From NCBI GenBank assembly GCA_024811115.1, contig JAKOGH010000272.1, positions 1 through 16,620 on the forward strand: a DNA stretch of 16,620 bases, read 5' to 3'. Below, piece after piece: positions 8,881 to 16,255 of the stretch; position 1 is the first letter of the stretch; the number at the start of each line of letters is the position of its first letter. Below the pieces are notes generated by a model. The model was not told where the DNA came from and did not search any database. It worked only from the letters and a program-made list of their open reading frames with translations. This DNA comes from Terana coerulea (Eukaryota > Basidiomycota > Agaricomycetes > Polyporales > Phanerochaetaceae). A program made the translations under genes and the position numbers.

Positions 8881-8886
8881 TATAAA
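8881..8886 (+). promoter_or_regulatory. TATA box of the retrotransposon promoter
   Basis: TATAAA lies 34 nt upstream of the 11-nt sequence that matches the primer site, the spacing expected between a TATA box and an RNA polymerase II start. It is unchanged in the 3' LTR. Confidence 0.75.
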
Positions 8887-8914
8887 GATCGACTAGTCAA
8901 GGCCTCATAGCCTT

Positions 8915-8925
8915 AACTGCGATCT
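8915..8925 (+). promoter_or_regulatory. Predicted transcript 5' end serving as self-primer
   Basis: AACTGCGATCT here is the exact reverse complement of AGATCGCAGTT at 9050-9060. The match is exactly 11 nt, with mismatches on both sides. In Tf1-type elements the first 11 nt of the mRNA fold back onto the primer site, are cleaved off and prime minus-strand synthesis. The position after the TATA box fits 8915 as the first transcribed base (inference). The same 11 nt is intact in the 3' LTR (16487-16497). Confidence 0.75.
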
Positions 8926-9047
8926 CTTTGTTTATTAACATCGATATCTCTGGTCAGTCTCTGCGTGCTAGAGGGAAACCTCCGTAATAGCCCTCAGAGT
9001 CGCATTGAGCCCCCAGCTCATTGCGCGAACGACCTTTGGTCTTAACA

Positions 9048-9363
9048 TTAGATCGCAGTTTCGAACCGACCGACTCTTTTGAGTCTAAGTCACCCAGAAC
9101 CCACCGAACGGCCGACTACTTAGCTAGTTATCCCGAAACTCCAACCCTGGTCCTGTAACAAGGACAGGGCTCACCGAACCACCACGGCAGACGCGAACGG
9201 AACTGTGTGTACTCTCCGTACACACCGATTTCACCTGAAATCAGGAACAGACGTTAACTTCGCAACCGACACAGGAATCCTCACGATTCTGCGACGAAAA
9301 CCCCTGCAAAAATCCCAACACACCAGACAAGAAAACGATCCAACCCACTGAAGGTTACGAACC
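9048..9363 (+). promoter_or_regulatory. Untranslated leader with stem-loops
   Basis: The leader between the LTR and gag contains three simple hairpins. They are GACTC-TTTT-GAGTC (9072-9085), a stem of about 9 bp with a one-base bulge around loop GTAACA (9145-9169), and a perfect 8-bp stem GTGTGTAC/GTACACAC with loop TCTCC (9205-9225). There is no ATG anywhere in it, nor in R-U5. Packaging or dimerisation elements are possible here (inference). Confidence 0.55.
9050..9060 (+). promoter_or_regulatory. Self-complementary primer-binding site
   Basis: AGATCGCAGTT starts two bases (TT) after the LTR end and pairs perfectly with 8915-8925. The 2-nt gap matches the usual layout in which integrase removes two bases. 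No TGG-initiated tRNA 3'-end complement occurs here, which argues against tRNA priming. In the RNA the two halves would be separated by 124 nt. Confidence 0.8.
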
Positions 9364-10492
9364 GTGCACCAGAGGCCAACACCAGACCCCACGAACCATC
9401 TCATCCTCCACATCCGATTCCAACCCCCAGATCCTGTCAATCCCAATTTCATCGTCAACCAAACCGACGAACCCTTCACCGTCTTCATCAATCAAGTTGA
9501 AGTAACATTCGAACATTTCCTCGAGTGTCTAGACAAACAAATCGAATTCTACACTCTAACTCGGGATCCCACCGAGCAGAAAGCCAGGAAATATCGAACG
9601 GAAATAGTGAAGAAACAGGGAATGGCACAGACAATGGAAACAAGGATGGCCCAGAAGTTTCGCGGATGTAGATCAAGGGATACAGGAAATCAAGGCTGCA
9701 ATCACGGCAAATTCAACCTCGACGGGAGCAACCCGAAGAAATCCTCGAAAGCAACTAAACTGAGGACCCCAGATGAGTTCGACGGCTCAGAAAAACGCGT
9801 CAAGGAATTCAAAAGAGGTTGTCACCTTTATTTTGAAGCATACCCCACCGACTTCGCTCTCCCAAAGGAAAGAATCATCTTCGCCCTCTCCTATATGACG
9901 AAAGGATCAGCCAAATCCTGGGCAGATCTGAAACTTGACGAATACGGAGATAAAGGATATCCCGGCACTTTCGGCCGAATTCTGGGACGATTTCGACAAG
10001 ATCTTTGTTCAACGCTGACGATATCTCGAACGCTTTAAGGAAAATCGAACGCCTTAAAAACAGATCCGAACGAGACAAGAAAGACACTGTCAGGAAACAG
10101 TGATCAAGTTCAGACACCCTCGCGTTACAGCTCAAAAGGCAGCGACACCGACGCCCAGCTCATCCGGAGCTTCAAGAAATGCATCCCCGTCGACATGAAG
10201 AACCAAATCCGCTTCAGCTCAGCGGTAAAACCAACCACGCTATCAGCCCTGGTACGACTCGGTGATTAAATTCATCGAAGACGACGACGATGAAGATGAC
10301 AAGCGTCACCGATCGCACAAATCCGAAGATAGGGATGAGAACGCGATGGACGTAGATGCGATTAGAACTAAAGAGGAGAGGCAAGAGGCCAGAAAGAAGG
10401 GCCTATGCTACAACTGTGGAGGTAAGGGACATCTCGCTAAAGATTGCCCAACCAAGAGGAAGAAACCCTCCAACCAAGACGATGGAAGAAGC
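9364..10492 (+). pseudogene. gag: gag: capsid-like region plus CCHC zinc knuckle, frame-broken
   Basis: The first frame (9364-10038) opens at ACC-GTG, probably a former ACC-ATG. An upstream stop at 9349-9351 leaves no other room, and the next in-frame ATG is about 260 nt downstream. It contains a capsid-type core reading 'TPDEFDGSEKRVKEF' and 'IIFALSYMTKGSAKSWADLK', as in Ty3/gypsy Gag. Near 9960 the reading moves to another frame giving 'EFWDDFDKIF', with more shifts before 10262. The last piece has an acidic run (EDDDDEDD) and a CX2CX4HX4C knuckle at 10406-10447 ('CYNCGGKGHLAKDCPT'), followed by a basic tail and a stop at 10492. Gag would form the particle, and the knuckle would bind element RNA. 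At least four frame changes disable it. Confidence 0.85.
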
Positions 10493-11196
10493 TGAAGCCG
10501 CGACCACGGTGCGTCGGGCCACCGTTGTCACGAACGACGACTCTAGCGACGAGGAGTCAGAGGACTCTGACGAAGAAGACGAGGACGGAGAAATGGTCAT
10601 CCGCGAACCTCATCAGCTCGCTTTCCAAAAAGCAGCGCAAGAACCTCGCCAAAGGGCTTGGAAAGGATTTTTCCTAAAGGAGCCTGCCTCGACGTCAGCT
10701 CCTGTTCGCATCTCCACCTACTCTGTACTTATAGCTGAAATGAATGCAATGTCTATGCGCATCCCTATAACGTTGAAAGGAGAGAGAATCGTCGAAACAC
10801 CCGCCCTCGTAGACTCGGGGCAGGAGGAACATTCATATCCGGAGAAAATGGTGAAGAAACTCAAGCTCAAGTCACGAAAACTCGAGCGAACCATTGCGGT
10901 GTTTAACGTCGACGGCACTCCCAAACCGTCAAGGACGCATCACACACGAGGTAGAAATACCTATGACGGTCGGAGGTCGCACCATTCGAACAAACTTCCT
11001 CGTCACGAACTTAGGCAGAGAGGAAGTCATCCTTGGCATCACTTGGCTCAAGGATAGAAACCCGGCCATCAACTGGAAGGATGGACGCCTCCAGTTTGGA
11101 AAACGAGTCTCAGTAGAAGTACTACCCGACGAGGACGATCGAAGGATTAACAAGCTGTCGTCAGAAGACCCTGAAATCTTACCGACCAGCCGATGA
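10480..11196 (+). pseudogene. pol: pol: aspartic protease region, frame-broken
   Basis: This follows gag in a different frame and begins with a long Asp/Glu/Ser-rich linker (about 10530-10600). The retropepsin active site is read as 'ALVDSG' with D-S-G at 10812-10820. The residue after DSG is Gln, where Ala or Ser is usual. After a frame change near 10920, the second conserved element follows, 'EEVILGITWLKDRNPAINW', matching the ILG-x-x-WL...I-W block typical of chromovirus proteases. The frame ends at TGA 11194-11196. The enzyme would cut the Gag-Pol polyprotein inside particles. Confidence 0.8.
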
Positions 11197-11460
11197 ACCA
11201 ACGATTAATTTCGCTCAATTACGAGCAGTCGACCTCATGACACCTGGAGAATTGGAGGAAGGCGATACCCTATATTCCTACCTACCAGGAGAGAAGAAAC
11301 TTACAGCGGTAACCCTGGACTGAAGACATAAACCCCATAGCTACACGAGCACTATGGATCAATGCTAAAGTCAACCCGGCAATGGAATTCGCTCAGAAAG
11401 CCAATACTCAGACAACAACTCAAGTACCAGAAAAATACCGAGAGTACGCTGTCGGTGTTT
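11197..11460 (+). other. pol linker between protease and reverse transcriptase
   Basis: This stretch is interrupted in every frame. Short pieces such as 'AMEFAQKA' and 'VPEKYREYA' can be read in changing frames and resemble the linker leading to chromovirus reverse transcriptase ('...[20 protein letters not shown]' just downstream). No separate gene is present. Confidence 0.55.
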
Positions 11461-12320
11461 GAGAAAAAGGCCTCCGAACGATTCCCAGAATCCCGTCCAT
11501 ACGATCACGCCATCGACCTCAAAGGAGGACTTTGTACCAAAAGATTGCAAAGTGTACCCGCTGTCACCTCTGGAACAGGAGAAACTCAAGGAGTTTCTAG
11601 AGGAAAATCTTCGTAAAGGATACATTCGACCATCTAAATCCCCCATGGCATCACCATTCTTCTTGTAGGCAAGAAAGACGGGTCACTAAGACCATGCCAA
11701 GACTACCGGTACCTTAACGAAGGAACAGTCAAAATACATATCCGCTACCTCTCACTGGCGAACTCATCGACAAACTCCAAGGATCCACGATTTTTACCAA
11801 GCTCGATCTCAGAGCCTAGGTACAACAACATCAGGATCAAGGATGGTGACCAATGGAAGGGAGCGTTTAAAACCAATCAAGGGTTGTTCGAACCAATGGT
11901 TATGTTTTTGGCATGTGCAACTCCCCGGCAACCTTCCAGGCAATGATGGACCACATATTCCGCGACGAAGTCGATGAAGGATGGTTAACTATCTACATGG
12001 ACGACATGATGCTTCACTCCGAAGATGAAGAACAACACGCAGAACGGAACTAAACGAGTACTGAAGAAACTAGACGACAACGATCTCTATTGCAAACTCG
12101 AGAAATGCGCATTCGACGCTCGGAAGAAGTAGACTTCCTAGGGGTAATCATCCGGCATAATAAAGTCCTTATGGACCAGGCGAAAATTCAGGGAATAATC
12201 GACTGGCCGGCACCCACCACGGTAAAACAAGTACCAGCCTTTCTCGGATTTGGAAATTTCTACAGACGCTTCATCAGTCACTTTTCCGACCTCGCGCGAC
12301 CCCTTAAACGAGCTCACTAG
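11461..12320 (+). pseudogene. pol: pol: reverse transcriptase domain, frame-broken
   Basis: The domain starts with 'RPYDHAIDL' and '[20 protein letters not shown]', then '[16 protein letters not shown]' before a 1-nt frame change near 11667. Next come '[17 protein letters not shown]' and the first catalytic Asp in 'FTKLDL' (codon 11805-11807). Then follow the FGMCNSPATFQ block and the catalytic 'TIYMDDMMLHSED' with YMDD at 11994-12005. The thumb region reads '[20 protein letters not shown]' to about 12312. All hallmark blocks are in order, but several single-base frame changes (near 11667, 11740, 11815, 11900 and 12050) separate them. The enzyme would copy the element RNA into DNA using the self-primer. 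Confidence 0.92.
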
Positions 12321-12332
12321 AAAAGGGATAGC

Positions 12333-12836
12333 TTGGAATTGGTCAACAGAATGCCAGAAAGCCTTCAAACCTTGAAACAACGGTTCACCTCATCCCCAGT
12401 CCTCATATTACCCGACACGTCTAAACCCTTCCTCATCGAGTCAGACGCATCTAAATTTGGCGACGGAGGGGTACTACGACAACCGGACGAAAACGGAGAC
12501 TGGCACCCAGTGGCATACCTGTCAAAAAGTTTTAATCAACCAGAACGGAACTACGAAATCTACGACCGTGAACTATTCGGAATAGTACGAGCCCTCAAGA
12601 ATGGAGACATTACATTCACGGATCTCCCCATCCCGGTACGCAGTACTCACAGACCACAAGAATCTCACGTATTTCCGATCCGCTCGACGATTAAACCGAA
12701 GACAAGCACGATGGAAACTGTTCTTGTCGGACTTTGACATGAAACTCGAATACTGCAAAGGTCCCACTCTAGTGCAATCCGACACGATATCACGCCTCAG
12801 GACATCTCGGACGACTCAGATCACGTATAACGTAGG
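12333..12836 (+). pseudogene. pol: pol: RNase H domain, frame-broken
   Basis: The carboxylates typical of gypsy RNase H can be read: Asp in 'IESDASKFG' (12444-12446), Glu in 'YEIYDREL' (12570-12572) and Asp in 'LTDHKNLTYF' (12652-12654). The 'WHPVAYLSKSFNQPERNYEI' block lies between the first two. A frame change near 12600 separates the second and third acid. The domain ends with 'RRLNRRQARWKLFLSDFD' and a degraded tether '...TISRL'. Its role is to degrade the RNA strand of the RNA/DNA hybrid. Confidence 0.88.
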
Positions 12837-14110
12837 ATGAAACACTCCTTCCAGACGAACTATTCGCAGACGCGATAGTACTCCCCCAGATCATTTATTC
12901 ACCAACATCCAGTGGTCCCAGGACATCCGAAGCACAATCACCACAGACTACGCCATGGGAGATCGAATTCGATAGCCCTAGGAGACGATGAATACGGACT
13001 CAAAGCAATAGAAGTAGCCGAAGGAAGACAGGAAACCCTTGGGGCGCACAAACAAAACGGACTGGACCATGCAAAACGGACTACTCATGTTCAACGGCAA
13101 ATGCTACGTACTCAAAGTAACAAAGACCTCCGAACCGATATCACAGACCTATACCATGAAGCCCAGTCATCAGGACACCCGGAAAGTACAAAACACTGGA
13201 ACTTCTACGCCGAGATTACTACTGGCCAGGAATGGCAGCATTTGTAGGACAATTCGTAAAAGGATGCGCTCTTTGTCAACAAATGAAAGTCAACACACAC
13301 CCCACGCATTCCACCGTTAACTCCATTGAAACCAGAACATAGTGGACGACCGTTCGCTCGAACGTGCGACTTCATCTCGCACTCCCCAAGCCGAAGGAAA
13401 AGACTCAGTAATGGTCGTGGTCGACCACGATGCTACAAAGGGGGTAATTTTTATCCCATGCACGAAGGAAATAGATGCTATAGAACAGCTAAACTCTACC
13501 ATCGACACGCTCTACAAACGCGATTTGGCATGCCCGACAAATTCCTATCAGACAGAGGCCCCCAATTCGCATCAAAGGTCATGGAAGAACTCTGGAGACT
13601 CCTAGGAGTCAAAAGAAGCATGTCCACCGCCTATCATCCCCAAACAGACGGAGAAACAGAACGAGTTAACCAAGAACTCGAAACCTACTCTTCGCGATCT
13701 TCTGCCACGCGACACCCCACCGGAATGGGTAGACTACCTGGCTGATGCCGAATTCGCACACAACAATCGGTGAGAACACTCCGCGAACGTAAACATTCCC
13801 CCTTCTTCCTCATGCACGGATCCCATCCCAAAGCAATTCCCACAGCGTTTGAATCGTCAATCGTCCCTACCACCCAGATTTGGATGGAAGATCACAGCAA
13901 AGCAAAAGAAGAAGCAGCTGCGGCCCTCGACACGGCAGTGCAATTCATGACAAGAAGACACGTGTCAGTTCAAACCCTTTACCCAAGGTCAGAAGGTCTG
14001 GCTTGATACAAGGAACCTGAACACGGGTACCCCAACCGAAAGCTATCACCAAAACGTAGAAGGACCATTCAAAATTAAGAAAGTTCTATCCCCCGCGGTC
14101 TATCAGCTGG
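12837..14110 (+). pseudogene. pol: pol: integrase with H2C2, DX35E core and GPF motif, frame-broken
   Basis: The N-terminal zinc-binding residues are His 13155-13157, His 13176-13178, Cys 13265-13267 and Cys 13274-13276 (CX2C). The His pair and Cys pair lie in different frames. Catalytic residues are Asp 13423-13425 in 'VMVVVDHDATKGVIF', Asp 13551-13553 in 'FLSDRGPQF' and Glu 13659-13661 in 'TDGETERVNQ', with exactly 35 residues between the last two. Downstream are 'DYLADAEFAHNN', 'SPFFLMHGSHPKA' and a C-terminal 'VEGPFKIKKVLSP' with GPF at 14062-14070. The stretch 12837-13030 is a degraded linker. Integrase would insert the cDNA into the genome, with the chromodomain steering it to chromatin. 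Confidence 0.9.
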
Positions 14111-14431
14111 CCTTACCAAAAGGATGAATGTCACGACACCTTCCACGCGATCCCCGCTGACCCCTTATCAGGAGACAGAGCAGCATGGACCTAACTTCGA
14201 AATCCCACCGCCAGATCTCGTGGACGGCCAGGAGATGTACGTAAGTCAAGCCATCCTGAATCATCGAAGGCGCGAACAACACGCAGTACCTCGTCAAGTG
14301 GAAAGGGCAGTCCGACGAAGAAAACCAATGGATGACAAAGGACGAAGCTTGGGCAGGCGCCAGAGGTCCTCACCGAGTATAAGAAGACTCAGCACTTGGC
14401 CACCATCCTCATCCTCTCAACACTCCTCTAA
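14111..14431 (+). pseudogene. pol: pol: C-terminal chromodomain, frame-broken, and pol stop
   Basis: After the GPF region come the connector 'PNFEIPPPDLVDGQE' and a chromodomain. The first part, 'MYVSQAILNHRRR', is in one frame and the second part, 'YLVKWKGQSDEENQWMTKDE', in another, with a 1-nt change near 14270. The first aromatic (Tyr 14238-14240) and the Trp of KWKG (14299-14301) are present. The residue after KWKG is Gln, where chromodomains with a full aromatic cage have Tyr or Phe. The frame '...EVLTEYKKTQ' runs to TAA 14429-14431, the likely end of pol. Chromodomains of this class tether integrase to methylated histone H3 or related chromatin marks (family knowledge). Confidence 0.88.
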
Positions 14432-14450
14432 ACCAACCCGCACTCCGAAC

Positions 14451-16248
14451 ATGTCATCAGCCCCCACTCGCAATGCTACACTTCAACCCATCGCTAACAC
14501 CGCCAACTGCCTCTGGATTGGCACCGCCAATTCTACCAAGGACTTCACCCTCCCCTTATCTCAGAAGTCTCCGGACCCGTCCTTGTCGAACGCGAGGAAC
14601 CGGAAACCTCATTCAGTCTCTACTCGAATATTATAGATACGTATACTCATATCGACGGAATATTCTCCAGGCTTCAGCGAGGACAGTCGTCGCCGACCAC
14701 GCCCAAGGAGACGCAGGCCAAACGACGCAAGCAACGACTCATCGAGGCCCTCCTCGAGTGCGTTTCGCTAACCCGTCCTTGTTCCAGACGGAGATGAGCT
14801 CTTCTCCGATTTTACTCCTCGTCGATCCTTATCCACGCCAGAGCCAAGCACGCCATCTGGATCACTTCCAAAAATGGTCGAGCAACTGGAAGGAGCTCGA
14901 GACCAGGCGAAGCGATGCCTCGAACACCACGCTGTCGGGTTACGGACCAAACCTTGGAATCCCTACTACGGTGGGCGAATCCAGACTTGTGTCCAGTTCA
15001 TTCATCGCGCTATACGCCAGCCCATACCATACGTAGAAGTTCGCTACGCTGTATCCACGACCGGAAGTCGCGCAACCGGGAGTCGACGAGCAGCCGATGT
15101 TCCTCACTCTCCCGCCGGCCTCTGCATCTCCACTCCTTGATTACGTTACACCACCGCCCGCGACACACTCCCTCCATCTGGTCGTCACCGTCAGCTCTCC
15201 GCATCCCTCAGTCGGAATGGTCGCTTGGCACGAAGTTACATTGGTCGGACACCGTCCGACCACATCCAACGCACCCATACCGATCCTCCGACGCCGCGCT
15301 ACGACAGTGGCTGAACTCCATCGCCGCCGATCCTCCCGAGAACACCGGCAAATGGCCAGACAAATGCTCCGAAATCTACGGCTGCTACTGTGGAAACGGA
15401 CAGCGACGTAGAGCGACAACGACTTCCAGCGAGCATGGGCGCACTAACCCCGCACAGCGACAGGCTAAGGCCGCCAAACGCGAGAAGAGAAGCGCGCAGA
15501 AGGAGGCGAAGAGGCAGGAAAACAGCCGATGAAGCGCGAACCGTCCGATGACCAAGACGTTCACCCGAAGTCATCAAAGCTTCGATGAACTCATGAAAGT
15601 CCTCGGACAACCCGCTTCCCTCACCGGCTGCACCCACCAAATCCACCGACACCGACACCTCCGGATCCAAGTGGACGCATCAAGAAGCTAACGTTTCCTC
15701 CCATCGCGACCTCGACCTGCTCACCCGTCACTTCATCCTCGACCGACATCCACCCCGTCATACCACCACGGCATACCAGGGAGTGCAAAGGAGGAGGAAA
15801 GGACATGCGCTTCAAGCGCCAATCGAACGGACCTGGCCCCCTTACTCTCAGCGGCACAAGGACATGCGCTATAAAGTCAACCGCATGGGGTCGGGTTCTA
15901 CATCGGCAACCACACTGGTAGGCTCGCCATCCACCTCGCCAATCATTCCCTCGGACACCATACACCGCCACCGGAACACACGATTCTCACCTTACTCCCA
16001 CCGGACCCAAACCCAACGACGCATGCATGATTTGTGGAGAACAGGGACACTGGGGCGCATGGTGCAACCAATATCGTTGCTGGAAATGCCACCAATACAA
16101 GCCCGGTCACTACGCAAAAGATTGCCCCACTCAATACACGACTCGACCGCGCGTCCCTACTCCCGTAGTACGAGATCGACGAAGACCCGACCTACCACCA
16201 AGGACGGTACTATGGTTGAAGAAAGTCGGGGACTTTCAGACTGGATAG
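14451..16248 (+). pseudogene. Third coding region downstream of pol with tandem zinc knuckles
   Basis: Nearly 1.8 kb of sense coding-like sequence follows pol, from a plausible ATG at 14451 ('MSSAPTRNATLQP') to TAG 16246-16248, just before the polypurine tract. It is cut into many frames. Pieces include 'LISEVSGPVLVEREEPETSF', a basic 'KETQAKRRKQRLIEALLE', 'RPEVAQPGVDEQPMFLTLPP', 'ALRQWLNSIAADPPENTGKW', a Lys/Arg/Gln/Ala-rich stretch near 15460-15530, and 'YIGNHTGRLAIHLANHSLG' near 15900. The C-terminus has two knuckles: CX2CX4HX4C (16024-16065) and CX2CX6HX4C (16078-16125, with the first Cys at 16078 and the H-X4-C at 16108-16125). The second ends 'GHYAKDCPT', very like gag's 'GHLAKDCPT'. 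I cannot name the protein. It may be a nucleic-acid-binding accessory protein. Confidence 0.65.
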
Positions 16249-16255
16249 GGGGTAA
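16243..16255 (+). promoter_or_regulatory. Polypurine tract for plus-strand priming
   Basis: GGATAGGGGGTAA, purine-rich except for two T, sits directly against the TGTTACGG start of the 3' LTR, where the plus-strand primer is expected. The stop codon of the third coding region (16246-16248) lies inside it. Confidence 0.7.

Larger units (their letters stand above)
8684..9047 (+). repeat. 5' long terminal repeat (364 nt)
   Basis: It begins TGTTACGG and ends CTTAACA, with 5-nt terminal inverted repeats TGTTA/TAACA. U3 would be 8684-8914, and R plus U5 8915-9047, if transcription starts at the primer sequence. It contains a TATAAA box (8881-8886) and a perfect 7-bp inverted repeat (8818-8824 / 8831-8837), both also present in the 3' LTR. 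The right boundary follows from the terminal inverted repeat, the primer site just beyond, and the end of the matching 3' copy. Confidence 0.93.

Noticed and set aside
9048..9065. Conventional tRNA-primed primer-binding site
   Set aside because: A tRNA site should begin TGG right after the LTR. No such sequence is present, whereas the 11-nt self-complement is perfect.
9058..9075. TTTCGAACC-like sequence suggesting a tRNA T-arm or tRNA gene next to the LTR
   Set aside because: No acceptor stem, D-arm or anticodon arm can be drawn around it. The sequence is part of the self-complementary primer site and leader.
9205..9225. Intrinsic (bacterial-type) terminator at the 8-bp hairpin
   Set aside because: There is no U-tract downstream, and the context is a eukaryotic retrotransposon leader.
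14239..14245. GTACGTAAGT as an intron donor inside the chromodomain
   Set aside because: It looks like a donor, but the coding blocks on both sides belong to one continuous chromodomain, separated only by a 1-nt frame change. Removing an intron would delete conserved residues.
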